Both the position numbers and the translations under genes were made by a program. DNA of 64,000 nucleotides from Massilia niastensis DSM 21313 (GTDB lineage Bacteria; Pseudomonadota; Gammaproteobacteria; Burkholderiales; Burkholderiaceae_D). The DNA lies in assembly GCF_000382345.1 (NCBI RefSeq), contig NZ_KB908094.1:45747-109746 (forward strand). The letters run 5' to 3'. Position 1 is the first letter of the stretch; the number at the start of each line of letters is the position of its first letter. Below the pieces are notes generated by a model. That model worked only from the letters and a program-made list of their open reading frames with translations. It was not told where the DNA came from and did not search any database. Positions 17,889-26,735 of the stretch are shown piece by piece.

Positions 17889-18431
17889 CTAGGAAGCAGC
17901 GCGGGTCGGCTGCACGGTATGGAACAGGCGATTGAAGTAGATCAGGCTGTCGCGCTCTTCGCTGACTTCGATCTTGTCCAGTTCGACGAACAGGACGGAG
18001 TGCGAGCCGACCGCCTTGGAATCCTTGATCTGGCCTTGCAGCTTGACCAGGGCCCCGGCCAGCACCGGCTGGCTTGACACGCCGGGACGCCAGTCATCCA
18101 GGCCGAAGCGCTCGGCCATCGGCAGCCTGGTAGCACCGGAAAAGTGCATCGCCAGCTGTTCGTGTTCGCCGCTGAGCACGTTCACGCACAGATGACCGTT
18201 TTCCTTGAACACATCGTGCATGGCGCTGCGCTGGTTCAGGCAAACCAGCACGGTCGGCGGGCTATCGGTCACCGAGCACACGGCGCTGGCCGTGATTCCG
18301 CAGCGGCCGGCGGCGCCGTCGGTGGTGATGATGCAGACTGCGGCCGGCAGGTGCGCCATGGCGTGGCGGAAAGCAAGCTGCTGGGGGCTCAAAGGGTCCG
18401 CCGGCTTGGCGGTGGGAATGGCATTACTCAT
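17889..18431 (-). CDS. iacG: flavin reductase of the IAA pathway
   Basis: A 180-residue flavin reductase of the HpaC/flavin-reductase-like domain family: FRHAMAHLPAAVCIITTDG, CGITASAVCSVTDSPPTVLVCLN (FMN-binding core) and the C-terminal HSVLFVELDKIEV. It would supply reduced flavin to IacA. The start at 18431 follows AGGAGACACGC; an in-frame upstream codon at 18506 would extend it into the promoter. It is transcribed leftward from a promoter shared with the response regulator, separated from its partner iacA by 7 kb. Confidence 0.9.
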   Translation of the reverse strand: MSNAIPTAKPADPLSPQQLAFRHAMAHLPAAVCIITTDGAAGRCGITASAVCSVTDSPPTVLVCLNQRSAMHDVFKENGHLCVNVLSGEHEQLAMHFSGATRLPMAERFGLDDWRPGVSSQPVLAGALVKLQGQIKDSKAVGSHSVLFVELDKIEVSEERDSLIYFNRLFHTVQPTRAAS

Positions 18432-18503
18432 GCGTGTCTCCTGGCTGGTGATTGTCGCAGATGCGACCCTTGAAGCCAGAATACGGGAGCCATTCCTGCC
18501 GTA

Positions 18504-18599
18504 CAATTCGGCAGAACGACAGCCCGGCTAAGGAAATTACGTAGTGCCGGGGTATGGACGCGCTGATAAAAGTATAAAAGAGCACATGGGGAGTACGTA
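18504..18599 (+). promoter_or_regulatory. candidate response-regulator sites between iacG and the response regulator
   Basis: GGCTAAGGAAATTACGTAG at 18526-18544 is nearly identical to 10808-10826 and ends 55 bp before the regulator start. CAATTCGG (18504-18511) also recurs. CTGCCG/CGGCAG arms flank TACAATT just upstream. A second, inverted TACGTAAT sits at 18594-18601, overlapping the start codon, which could allow autoregulation. Binding is inferred. Confidence 0.62.
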
Positions 18600-19244
18600 A
18601 TGGAAAAGACGGAACAGTCCGTGGTGTATATCGTCGATGACGACGAAGGTGCGCGCACGTCGCTCGCATGGCTTCTGAACTCGGTTGGCATCCAGACGGA
18701 ATGCTTCAGCGGCGCGGCGGCTTTTCTCGAAGCCTTCGACCCGCAGCGCCCGAGCTGCCTCGTGCTCGACGTGCGCATGCCGGAAATCAGTGGTTTCCAG
18801 CTACAGGAACGCCTGAACGCCATCGCCAGCGAACTGCCCATCATCTTCGTGTCGGGCCACGGCGACATTCCGATGTCGGTACGCGCGCTGCAGAATGGCG
18901 CGGTCGACTTCTTCGAGAAGCCCTACAATTCGCAGCAGATGCTCGACCGTATCCAGTCGACGCTGAAGGCGGAAGAACAGCGCCAGCCGGAACGGGCGCG
19001 GCGCATCTTGTTACGTGAAAGAATGAAATTGCTCAGCCCGCGCGAGCGCGACGTCCTCATCCTCATGCTGCGTGGCGACGTCAGCAAGGTCATCGCACGC
19101 GAGCTGAACATCAGCGCGCGCACGGTCGACGTGCATCGCGCCAGCATCAAGGAAAAGCTGGGCTGCCAGAGTTCGGCGGGCCTGGTGCGTGACGTGGTGC
19201 TGGCGTTCGGGCCGCAGATCCTGCACGACGGCCCGGTCTCCTGA
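18600..19244 (+). CDS. FixJ/NarL-type response regulator of the iac cluster
   Basis: A 214-residue two-domain response regulator. The receiver domain has the acidic pair in YIVDDDEGA, the phosphorylation site Asp57 (LVLDVRMP), the conserved Ser (FVSGHGDIPM) and Lys (EKPYN). The C-terminal LuxR-type helix-turn-helix reads LSPRERDVLILMLRGDVSKVIARELNIS followed by ARTVDVHRASI. It resembles FixJ/TodT-like regulators of aromatic catabolism and is the probable partner of the kinase at 10885; both genes sit behind the same 19-bp motif, each divergent from an iac gene (iacG here, iacA there). Confidence 0.88.
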   Translation: MEKTEQSVVYIVDDDEGARTSLAWLLNSVGIQTECFSGAAAFLEAFDPQRPSCLVLDVRMPEISGFQLQERLNAIASELPIIFVSGHGDIPMSVRALQNGAVDFFEKPYNSQQMLDRIQSTLKAEEQRQPERARRILLRERMKLLSPRERDVLILMLRGDVSKVIARELNISARTVDVHRASIKEKLGCQSSAGLVRDVVLAFGPQILHDGPVS

Positions 19245-19254
19245 GCGCCTGCTT

Positions 19255-19317
19255 TCAGGCCCGCTCGATCGCCAGCGCGATCCCCTGCCCCACGCCGAGG
19301 CACGTCGTGCACAGCGC
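19255..19317 (-). pseudogene. C-terminal remnant of an acetyl-CoA acyltransferase (thiolase)
   Basis: On the minus strand 20 codons and a stop read ALCTTCLGVGQGIALAIERA. This is the C-terminal signature of thiolases, including beta-ketoadipyl-CoA thiolase (PcaF): the catalytic Cys and the GxGxG turn are both visible. An in-frame stop lies directly upstream and nothing thiolase-like continues beyond 19317. It is therefore a truncated tail, left where a thiolase gene was cut when the adjoining DNA (19.3 kb onward) was joined. Confidence 0.8.
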
Positions 19318-19403
19318 TCAAGGTATAAGTCGCATCACTGGTCCATTTCCGGGATCACCGGTGACTGAATCCGTGCTTCTACCCGTCGCAGGTGGCGGCC
19401 GGC

Positions 19404-19426
19404 ACCGGTATGTTCAGCATACCGGT
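19404..19426. terminator. hairpin downstream of the FAD-linked dehydrogenase gene
   Basis: ACCGGTATG (19404-19412) pairs perfectly with CATACCGGT (19418-19426) around TTCAG, 12 bp beyond the stop of the leftward gene at 19438. No T-run follows. Confidence 0.5.
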
Positions 19427-19437
19427 TACCGCCTCCA

Positions 19438-20865
19438 TCACGACGTCGATCCCATATCCAGCACCTTCCCCGGATTCATTAAAAGCTGCGGATCAATGGC
19501 GCGCTTGATCGCACGCATCACGACAAGTTCCGCCTCCGATTTGTAGTGCGCCATTTCTTCCTGCTTGGCCTGCCCGATACCATGCTCGGCACTGATCGAG
19601 CCACGTTGTCGGACTACGGCGTCATGCACCATCGTGTTGACAGCGTGGGTTTCATCCTGCCACTGCGCATTGTCGACTGCCAGTGGCCGCGCAATGTTGA
19701 AGTGGAGGTTGCCGTCGCCCAGATGACCGTAAATGATTGGACGGACGCCGGGATAGGTTTTTTCAAGCGCCCCCACGACTTCGTCGATGAACGCCGGAAT
19801 GCTGGAAATCGGCAGCGAAATGTCATGCTTGATATTCGGGCTGTCAATCTGCTGCGCTTCAGAGACGTTCTCGCGCATCATCCACAGTTCCCCGGCCTGC
19901 GCCTTGCTCGATGCCAGCGCCACATCGTCGATGATCCCCTGCTCCAGTACGCGCTCCAGTGCCCCTTCGAACAGGGCGCCAAGCGCGGCGTCAGTCCCGC
20001 TGTCGGTTGCTTCCATCAGTACATACCAGGAGTGAGGCGACGTAAACGGATTTGGCGATGCCGGGAAATGGCAACGGATCAAATCAATGCTGGCATCCGA
20101 CATGAGTTCGAATGCCGTAAAGCGCTCGCCCAGCTCGGCCCGCATGTGTTGAAGCAGTTTGACTGCCTGCGCGGGCGACGACAGCGCAGCGAAGGCAACG
20201 GCGCACGCTCGCGGAGCAGGAAACAGTTTCAGCGTCGCCGCCGTGATGATGCCGAGCGTTCCTTCCGCGCCGATAAAGAGCTGCTTGAGATCGTAGCCGG
20301 TATTGTCCTTGCGCAGGCCGCGCAATATATCGAGAATTTCTCCCGACGGCAACACGACTTCCAGCCCAAGGACAAGGTCGCGCGTATTTCCGTAACGAAG
20401 AACCTGCACCCCGCCGGCGTTGGTCGAGATATTGCCACCGATCTGGCACGATCCCTCCGCACCCAGCGAAAGCGGAAACAGCCTGTCGACCGATTCCGCA
20501 GTGTCCTGCAGCGTCTGCAGGATGCAACCGGCTTCAACGGTCATGGTATTGTTGGCCGGATCGACGGAACGCAGGCGATTGAGCCGGGCGAGATTCAGCA
20601 CCACCTGCTCGCCGCTGGCGTCCGGCACCGAGCCAGCGCATATCCCGGTGTTCCCTCCTTGGGGCACGATCGCCACGGCATGCTCGACGCAAAGCTTCAC
20701 CAGCGCGGCAACTTCTGCGGTGGAAGCCGGACGAAGCACGGCAAGAGGCCGCCCGAAATACTTCTTGCGCCAATCCTGCGCATACATGTCGAGGTCGCTC
20801 GTCAGCACGTGGTCATGCCCGATCACGGCACAGGCCGCGTCGATAAATGCCTGATGGTTTTGCAT
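19438..20865 (-). CDS. FAD-linked 2-hydroxyacid dehydrogenase (GlcD/D2HGDH-like)
   Basis: A 475-residue VAO-family flavoprotein. The FAD-binding PP-loop region reads VPQGGNTGICAGSVP near residue 70; GAEGSCQIGGNISTNAGG and GAEGTLGIITAATL are the other FAD contacts. The C-terminal domain has the family metal-site segments YGHLGDGNLHFNI and SAEHGIGQAK. Members oxidise D-2-hydroxy acids (D-lactate, D-2-hydroxyglutarate, glycolate). It is the last gene of a leftward group with a Bug binding protein, an RpiR regulator and an HpcH/HpaI aldolase, so its substrate may be related to a sugar-acid or hydroxy-acid route. The exact substrate is not readable. Confidence 0.88.
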   Translation of the reverse strand: MQNHQAFIDAACAVIGHDHVLTSDLDMYAQDWRKKYFGRPLAVLRPASTAEVAALVKLCVEHAVAIVPQGGNTGICAGSVPDASGEQVVLNLARLNRLRSVDPANNTMTVEAGCILQTLQDTAESVDRLFPLSLGAEGSCQIGGNISTNAGGVQVLRYGNTRDLVLGLEVVLPSGEILDILRGLRKDNTGYDLKQLFIGAEGTLGIITAATLKLFPAPRACAVAFAALSSPAQAVKLLQHMRAELGERFTAFELMSDASIDLIRCHFPASPNPFTSPHSWYVLMEATDSGTDAALGALFEGALERVLEQGIIDDVALASSKAQAGELWMMRENVSEAQQIDSPNIKHDISLPISSIPAFIDEVVGALEKTYPGVRPIIYGHLGDGNLHFNIARPLAVDNAQWQDETHAVNTMVHDAVVRQRGSISAEHGIGQAKQEEMAHYKSEAELVVMRAIKRAIDPQLLMNPGKVLDMGSTS

Positions 20866-20892
20866 AGCTAGCGTGTCTTTCTGACAGAACGA

Positions 20893-21876
20893 TTATTCGG
20901 CCTTGATATTGCCTGCCTTCACCACGTGAGACCACTTCTCAACCTCTTCATTGATAAAGGTCGCGGCATCCTTGACGGAGCCCGGCGTGGTGACCATCGC
21001 CCCTGCGGCGAGGCGGGCTTTGACATCCGGCATCGCAAGGATCGTGTTGACGGTGCGGTTCAGGCGCTCCGAGACGGAAGCCGGCAGGTTGGCCGGTCCC
21101 GCGATGCCGGTCCATGATTCCATCACGACACCGGGCAGGCCCGCCTCGGCCATGGTGGGAACATGCGACAGGCTGGGACTGCGAGTCTTGCCGGTCACTG
21201 CAAGAGCACGCACTTTACCGCCCTTGATCTGGGGCACTGCAGCTGCGCTATTCACGATCAGCAGATCAACTTGTCCACCGATCAGGTCGGTGATTGCAGG
21301 CGCATCGCCTTTATAGGGCACGACATTGAAATCAATGCCGGCGGCCTGTTTGAACAGTTCCATCGAAATATGGCCCGACGATCCGACCCCGGTCAACGCG
21401 AAATTCAGGGAATTCGGATGCGCTTTCGATTGCGAGATGACGTCTTGCACGTTGTTTCCCTTGAACCCCGGAGAAGCCAGCAGGACGTTCGGATTACGCG
21501 TCAGCATCGCGATATGTGTGAAGTCCTTGCGCGCGTCGTACTTCACGTTGCGATTGACCAGCTGGTTGATGGCATGGGTACCGGGGCCTGTCACGACCAG
21601 GGTGTAGCCGTCCGGCGTTGCGCGCGCTACCACGTCGGAACCGAGGGACCCGTTCACACCCGGGCGGTTTTCGACGATCACGGTCTGACCCAGCTCCTTG
21701 CCCAATTTTTCCGCCAATATCCGACCGACCGCATCGGTTTGCCCACCTGGCGGGAACGGCACAACCAGCGTGATCATTTTCGAAGGCCAGGCGGCCTGCG
21801 CAAACGCCGCGAGCGGTGCGGCGAAGACCATTCCGACCAGGCAAACGGCGAGCGATTTCCTTCTGCTAATTTTCAT
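20893..21876 (-). CDS. Bug-family tripartite tricarboxylate transporter substrate-binding protein
   Basis: A 327-residue periplasmic binding protein. The signal peptide ends near AAFAQA (residue 26); the mature start AWPSKMITLVVPFPPGGQTDAVGRIL is the hallmark of the Bug family, with ligand contacts in PFPPGGQTD and the ATPDGYTL loop. The open frame continues far upstream, but MKISRRKSL at 21876 with GGAGACA is the start. No TctA/TctB membrane partners are in the window, which is common for orphan Bug proteins in betaproteobacteria. A candidate RpiR operator lies about 85-105 bp upstream of the start codon. Confidence 0.9.
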   Translation of the reverse strand: MKISRRKSLAVCLVGMVFAAPLAAFAQAAWPSKMITLVVPFPPGGQTDAVGRILAEKLGKELGQTVIVENRPGVNGSLGSDVVARATPDGYTLVVTGPGTHAINQLVNRNVKYDARKDFTHIAMLTRNPNVLLASPGFKGNNVQDVISQSKAHPNSLNFALTGVGSSGHISMELFKQAAGIDFNVVPYKGDAPAITDLIGGQVDLLIVNSAAAVPQIKGGKVRALAVTGKTRSPSLSHVPTMAEAGLPGVVMESWTGIAGPANLPASVSERLNRTVNTILAMPDVKARLAAGAMVTTPGSVKDAATFINEEVEKWSHVVKAGNIKAE

Positions 21877-21970
21877 ACTGTCTCCTGAATATTTTTGGCT
21901 ATCTAAGGGGCAACACTGATTCGCACTGGGCGGAACTGCTACGGAATTTCTATTGCTGATTCTAGTATTA

Positions 21971-21990
21971 TGCAATGAACGTTGCAAGCA
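21971..21990 (-). promoter_or_regulatory. candidate RpiR operator upstream of the Bug gene
   Basis: TGCAATGAACGTTGCAAGCA carries the dyad TGCAA/TTGCA and matches 17 of 20 bases with 24097-24116 upstream of the aldolase. Both copies flank the RpiR gene's transcription unit. Confidence 0.6.
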
Positions 21991-22057
21991 TCTTCGCGAT
22001 TGTTCCTGCCTCCTTCGCACTTCGTGTGTCGTGATTGTCCCGGGAATGCCGCTGCGC

Positions 22058-23056
22058 TCAAGAACGCCTGGAAACCGCCTTGCCCGCGGCGGCGGGCGCG
22101 GGGGTCGAAGTCTTGCTTTCATCCTGCTGCAGCAAGGACGCCAATGCGGTGGCAATGGTTTGCACCAGCGACATGGGGGCCGCCAGCGAGCGCGCAAAAC
22201 TGTATTCCTCTTCCGGGACAGTGAACAGCACACTGGCATCCTTGCTCAGGGGCGATAGCTGGCTGTCCGTGATCGCAACCACGGGTGTGCCGTTCGCGGC
22301 CGCGTTTTCAGCAATGGTGACCACTTCCTTGGCGTAGTGGCGGAACGCGATCGCGATCAGGACGTCTCTACTGGTCATCGTGCTGGCGACTTCCGTCGCC
22401 AGGCCACCGGGCGCATTCAGCAAAATGACCCGGCGGCGCAACATGGTCAGGACATAGTGCGCAAAGAGCGCAATCGGTTCCGATCGATGGTGACCGGCGA
22501 CATAGATGATCTCGGCATTCCGCAGATGGACCGCCGCGTGCTGGAGGCTCTCTTCGGAGACCGTCTCCAGCAAGGTTTGCAGCGTCGCGATATCCCGTAC
22601 GACCTGATTGCGCAGATAACCCAGAAAGCCCGGTTCGACGTTTTTCTTCAGCTCTGTTTCAAGCGCGTTGATGCGTTCCTGAAACCCCGGCGCCGCCGTC
22701 GCCAGTCGATCCTGAAAAATGAGCTGCAACTCCTTGAATCCGGAATAGCCAAAGTTCTGGGCAAACCTGACCAGGATTGAAGGATGCATCCCGCAACGGC
22801 CTGCGATCGCGTTGATGGATTCGAGCGCAATGACGTTTGGATTCTGCGTCACGAACCGCCCCACCTGCTGATAGCGCTCCGATAGCCGCGGATAGGCGGC
22901 GGTGATGGTGTTGACCAGGGCCTCGTAGGTCGTTGCAGGGGCGGCGCCGTGAGCCGGCGCTTTGCGCTTGCTTGCCTTCCGCCCTCCCACTCCGGCTTTG
23001 CCGGCGCCCGTCTCGCCGTCCACTGGTTTTTTTCCGATGCTCATTTCGTTTTTCAT
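22058..23056 (-). CDS. RpiR/MurR-family transcriptional regulator
   Basis: A 332-residue regulator. A basic, low-complexity N-terminal tail of about 45 residues is followed by the RpiR helix-turn-helix domain (YEALVNTITAAYPRLSERYQQVGRFV, then CGMHPSILVRFAQNFGYSGFKELQ) and a SIS sugar-phosphate-binding domain near residues 170-300 (AEIIYVAGHHRSEPIA, ...DVLIAIAFRHYAKEVV). An alternative start at 23044 would remove four residues. It lies 44 bp after the aldolase gene. RpiR proteins sense phosphorylated sugars or related acids, and the two GCAA-GTTGC dyads upstream of the aldolase and Bug genes are likely targets. Confidence 0.88.
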   Translation of the reverse strand: MKNEMSIGKKPVDGETGAGKAGVGGRKASKRKAPAHGAAPATTYEALVNTITAAYPRLSERYQQVGRFVTQNPNVIALESINAIAGRCGMHPSILVRFAQNFGYSGFKELQLIFQDRLATAAPGFQERINALETELKKNVEPGFLGYLRNQVVRDIATLQTLLETVSEESLQHAAVHLRNAEIIYVAGHHRSEPIALFAHYVLTMLRRRVILLNAPGGLATEVASTMTSRDVLIAIAFRHYAKEVVTIAENAAANGTPVVAITDSQLSPLSKDASVLFTVPEEEYSFARSLAAPMSLVQTIATALASLLQQDESKTSTPAPAAAGKAVSRRS

Positions 23057-23100
23057 TCCATTTTGAAGACGACAGAGCATCGGACTGGAGGCGCCTGAAG

Positions 23101-23922
23101 TCAATAGCTTTTCTGCTGAGCTCCAGGCGTGACTGGATGGCTTCCCCCAGCGTTCAACCGGCGGAATTCCGACACGCTCGCAGCCGCGGCGCCGGCCAGC
23201 AACCTGACGTCGTTCGACACCGTCACCATATCGAATCCCCACGCTACCGCCTGCGCTGCATAGGCCGCAGACCCGCAATGCAAAGCGGCCTTGATACCCG
23301 CCCCATGCGCCGCGTCGAGAATATTCCGGATCGCTTCGATCATTTCCGGCTCGGTGCGATCGAAGCCCGGCGGATAGCGCATGCCGGTCAAGCCGATGGT
23401 CAGGTCTGCCGGTCCGATATACACCGCATCCAGCCCCGGCGTGGACACGATTTCTTCAATATTGGCCACCGCCTCGCGCGTCTCGATCATCGCGAAGCAA
23501 ATGATCTGATCGTCCGCCTCGACGCCATAATTGGACCCGGCGGAAAAATTCGCGCGTGTCGGACCGAAGCTGCGTACACCCTTCGGCGGATAGCGAACGT
23601 AGGAAACCAGGGCCTCGGCCTGCGCGCGATTGTTGATCATTGGGCAGATCACCCCGTAGGCGCCGGCATCCAGGACTTTCATGACGTATGCGGGATCAAG
23701 CCATGGCACGCGGGCCAGCGGGGTCACCGCACTTGCCTGCATTGCCTGAAGCATGCTTACCGCGGCCTGGTAATCGATCACCCCGTGCTGTAGATCGATG
23801 CCGACAGAGTCATACCCTTGTGCCGCCATGATCTCGGCAGTAAATGCATTGGCGACCGAGAGCCAGCCATTCAATACTGGCTTGCCTTGCGCCCACAAGC
23901 TCTTGATGTGATTCGGTTTCAT
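23101..23922 (-). CDS. HpcH/HpaI-family class II aldolase
   Basis: A 273-residue aldolase/citrate-lyase-family protein: VLNGWLSVANAFTAEIMAAQGYDSVGIDLQHG, the metal and pyruvate site segments ICPMINNRAQAE, RSFGPTRA, CFAMIETREAVANIEEI and YIGPADLTIGLTG. Such enzymes split 2-keto-3-deoxy acids (4-hydroxy-2-oxoheptanedioate, 2-keto-3-deoxyrhamnonate or similar) into pyruvate and an aldehyde with a divalent metal. The start at 23922 is chosen over an open frame reaching 24117, which would add a non-homologous tail. It leads the leftward group regulated, by inference, by the RpiR protein. Confidence 0.9.
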   Translation of the reverse strand: MKPNHIKSLWAQGKPVLNGWLSVANAFTAEIMAAQGYDSVGIDLQHGVIDYQAAVSMLQAMQASAVTPLARVPWLDPAYVMKVLDAGAYGVICPMINNRAQAEALVSYVRYPPKGVRSFGPTRANFSAGSNYGVEADDQIICFAMIETREAVANIEEIVSTPGLDAVYIGPADLTIGLTGMRYPPGFDRTEPEMIEAIRNILDAAHGAGIKAALHCGSAAYAAQAVAWGFDMVTVSNDVRLLAGAAAASVSEFRRLNAGGSHPVTPGAQQKSY

Positions 23923-24096
23923 GCCGCGATTCTCCGAGCAATGGATGTGCCGGGTTTTGACCAGCAATGAATGAGCAACAGGTGTCGATGTGGCCGAGCT
24001 GGGTGATTTCCTTCGCGGAAACTCACATCGTTTGTTGCGCCAGCTATCGTATTCCCGAAGCAGACGCCAGCAATAATACTTGCCATCGATTGATAT

Positions 24097-24116
24097 TGCA
24101 ACGAAAGTTGCGAGCA
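24097..24116 (-). promoter_or_regulatory. candidate RpiR operator upstream of the aldolase gene
   Basis: TGCAACGAAAGTTGCGAGCA contains the perfect dyad GCAAC-GAAA-GTTGC (24098-24111), 175 bp upstream of the aldolase start. It is the partner of the site at 21971-21990. Confidence 0.6.
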
Positions 24117-24164
24117 CCTCGAATCGGTGCTCCCGTTGGGCAAGTCTTGGGATGGGCGCTTGGC

Positions 24165-25100
24165 TTACTCCCTTGAAAAGCCTCCGCTGAGCGACTCGCG
24201 CAGGTAGGCGACGAACGCAGCCACCGGACGTGGCACGTAGGGACTATAGGGCCTGATTGCAAAGAGCCGCTCGGCAAACCCCCCGGCCGGTCGCCACTTT
24301 GGCAGCACCGATACCAGCTTGCCGCTCTCGAGTTCAGCCTGCGCACTGAAATCCGGGACCAGTGCTATACCAAGTCCGGCCAGCGCACATTCACGCAAGG
24401 CTTCGCTATTGTTTGCGGAAAAAGATCCTTTCACGGCGACACTGACGCGGTCTCCTTTGCGCTTGACAGGCTCGAAGCTCCAGGTGGGCGTTTCGCCGGA
24501 ACGCGGATAATGCAGGCAGTTGTGATGCGCAAGATCGTCTGGATGAAGGGGGGTGCCGTGGCGGCGCAGGTAATCGTCGGTGGCCACCAGCAAGGAGCGC
24601 GTCTCGCACAGAGTCCATGCCACGTGCGTCTCCGGGACCGCCGCGGAATGGCGTATTGCCAAGTCGAAGCCTTCCTTTGCCAGCGAACTCAGGCGATCCG
24701 ACAATTCGATTTCGATGCGCACCTCGGGGTATTGGCGCAGAAAAGCGGGTAAGCGAGGGACTATTTGCTGACGCCCCAGTGCAACGGGCGCGGTAATGCG
24801 CACCTGCCCGTGCGGCACTGCGGCAAGGTCTTTCACTCCGGCAAAGCTCAATTCGATCTGATCGAATGCGCTGTGCGTTGCGTCCACCAACTGCTGCCCT
24901 GCTTCCGTCAGCCGCACGCTGCGTGTTGTTCGCCTGACCAGGGGCACCCCCGCTGCCTGCTCCAACTCCGCAATCCGGTAGCTCACAGTCGCCTTGCTGA
25001 CGCCGAGCCGCTGTGCCGCAGCACTGTAGCTGCCCATGGAACCGAGCACGCCGAGCCAGTAAACATGGGACCACAAGGTTTCGGTTTTTCGATTCGTCAT
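24165..25100 (-). CDS. LysR-type transcriptional regulator
   Basis: A 311-residue LTTR: winged-helix segment LGSMGSYSAAAQRLGVSKATVSYRI followed by AELEQAAGVPLVRRTTRSVRLTEAG, and a periplasmic-binding-like effector domain from about residue 90 (GQVRITAPVALGRQQIVPRL). The SKATVSYRIA recognition helix and RRTTRSVRLTEAG are typical of the CrgA/DsdC-like branch. The start at 25100 follows the expected helix; the frame is open upstream only as a shadow of mmsA. It is divergent from mmsA across a 114-bp gap and is likely to control it. Confidence 0.88.
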   Translation of the reverse strand: MTNRKTETLWSHVYWLGVLGSMGSYSAAAQRLGVSKATVSYRIAELEQAAGVPLVRRTTRSVRLTEAGQQLVDATHSAFDQIELSFAGVKDLAAVPHGQVRITAPVALGRQQIVPRLPAFLRQYPEVRIEIELSDRLSSLAKEGFDLAIRHSAAVPETHVAWTLCETRSLLVATDDYLRRHGTPLHPDDLAHHNCLHYPRSGETPTWSFEPVKRKGDRVSVAVKGSFSANNSEALRECALAGLGIALVPDFSAQAELESGKLVSVLPKWRPAGGFAERLFAIRPYSPYVPRPVAAFVAYLRESLSGGFSRE

Positions 25101-25214
25101 ACTTTGATTGTCAAATATTTTGAACAGTGAGTCCAGTTTTTCGGCATTGGTTTCGAACTGGGCGCTCCCTATACTGCAGCTCTGTTCAATGCAATCAACC
25201 ACCGGAGACTTGCC

Positions 25215-26735
25215 ATGGCTGTGCCGAATGTTTTCAACGATACCCAGAATGTAGGTCACTTCATCGGCGGGCGCAGGGTGCCTGGCGACAGCGGCCGCTT
25301 GCAGGCGGTTTACAACCCGGCGACGGGCGCAACGGCCCGGCAAGTGGCATTGGGATCGGTCGATGAGGTCAACCAGGCCGTGGCTGCCGCGGTGGCGGCG
25401 GCGCCGTCCTGGGCGGATACGCCACCGATCCGGCGTGCCCGGATCATGAATAAATTCCTGCAGCTGATGAATGAGCACAAGGATACGCTGGCAGCCATGA
25501 TCACTGCCGAACATGGCAAGGTGTTTACCGATGCCCAAGGCGAGGTGGAACGCGGCATCGATATCATCGAATTCGCCTGCGGCATCCCGCAATTGCTCAA
25601 GGGCGACTACACCGAGCAGGTGTCCACCGGAATGGATAACTGGACGGTCCGCCAGCCGCTCGGCGTCGTGGCCGGTATCACGCCATTCAATTTCCCCTGC
25701 ATGGTGCCGTGCTGGATGTTCCCGCTAGCGATCGCTACCGGCAACACATTCGTGCTCAAGCCGAGCGAGCGCGATCCCAGTGCGTCTCTCTTCATGGCTG
25801 AACTGTTCACCCAGGCCGGCCTTCCCGACGGGGTCTTCAATGTCGTCCAGGGCGACAAGCTCGCTGTCGATACCCTGCTCGAACATCCGCAGGTCAAGGC
25901 GATCAGCTTCGTCGGCTCCACGCCAATCGCCCACTACATCCACGAGCGCGGGTCTCACTTCGGCAAGCGGGTACAAGCGCTTGGTGGCGCCAAGAACCAT
26001 CTCGTGGTCATGCCGGATGCCGACCTGGAGCGAACCGTCGATGCACTGGTCGGTGCTGCCTATGGATCGGCCGGCGAGCGCTGCATGGCGATTTCGGTCG
26101 CGGTGCTGGTCGGCGATACGGGCGACAAGATCGTGCCCTTGCTCGCAGAACGGGCAAAAAACCTGAAGATCCGTAACGGCATGGAACTGGATGCCGAAAT
26201 GGGACCGGTGGTCACGAAACAGGCGCTGGAACGGATCGAGGGCTATATCGGTGCGGGGATCGAGGAAGGTGCAAGGCTGGTGGTTGACGGCCGCGGCTGC
26301 AGTGTTCCTGGCCATGAGAATGGTTTCTTTACCGGCGGCACGCTGTTCGATCATGTGACCCCGCAGATGCGCATCTACAAGGAAGAGATCTTTGGACCGG
26401 TGCTGTCTTGTGTGCGGGTAAAGGACCTGGCCGAGGCCGTGCAACTGATCAATGACCATGAGTTCGGCAACGGCGTTTCCTGCTTCACGAGCGACGGCAA
26501 CGTAGCGAGGGAGTTCACACGGCGCGTGGAAATCGGCATGGTCGGCATCAATGTGCCGATTCCGGTGCCCATGGCATGGCAGGGTTTCGGCGGCTGGAAA
26601 AAGAGCCTGTTTGGCGACATGCATGTCTACGGTGAAGAAGGCGTCCGGTTCTACACCAGGCAAAAATCGGTCATGCAGCGCTGGCCGCAGAGCATCGGCA
26701 AGGGTGCGGAATTTGTGATGCCGACGGCAAAGTAA
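25215..26735 (+). CDS. mmsA: CoA-acylating methylmalonate-semialdehyde dehydrogenase
   Basis: A 506-residue aldehyde dehydrogenase of the MmsA type. [12 protein letters not shown] at the start, [23 protein letters not shown] (NAD site) and the catalytic cysteine in [11 protein letters not shown] are typical; [15 protein letters not shown] lacks the usual ALDH general-base glutamate, as expected for CoA-acylating members. It converts methylmalonate or malonate semialdehyde to propionyl-CoA or acetyl-CoA with NAD and CoA (valine, inositol or beta-alanine routes). A 3-hydroxyisobutyrate-dehydrogenase-like gene follows after 357 bp. A divergent LysR gene precedes it. Confidence 0.93.
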   Translation: MAVPNVFNDTQNVGHFIGGRRVPGDSGRLQAVYNPATGATARQVALGSVDEVNQAVAAAVAAAPSWADTPPIRRARIMNKFLQLMNEHKDTLAAMITAEHGKVFTDAQGEVERGIDIIEFACGIPQLLKGDYTEQVSTGMDNWTVRQPLGVVAGITPFNFPCMVPCWMFPLAIATGNTFVLKPSERDPSASLFMAELFTQAGLPDGVFNVVQGDKLAVDTLLEHPQVKAISFVGSTPIAHYIHERGSHFGKRVQALGGAKNHLVVMPDADLERTVDALVGAAYGSAGERCMAISVAVLVGDTGDKIVPLLAERAKNLKIRNGMELDAEMGPVVTKQALERIEGYIGAGIEEGARLVVDGRGCSVPGHENGFFTGGTLFDHVTPQMRIYKEEIFGPVLSCVRVKDLAEAVQLINDHEFGNGVSCFTSDGNVAREFTRRVEIGMVGINVPIPVPMAWQGFGGWKKSLFGDMHVYGEEGVRFYTRQKSVMQRWPQSIGKGAEFVMPTAK

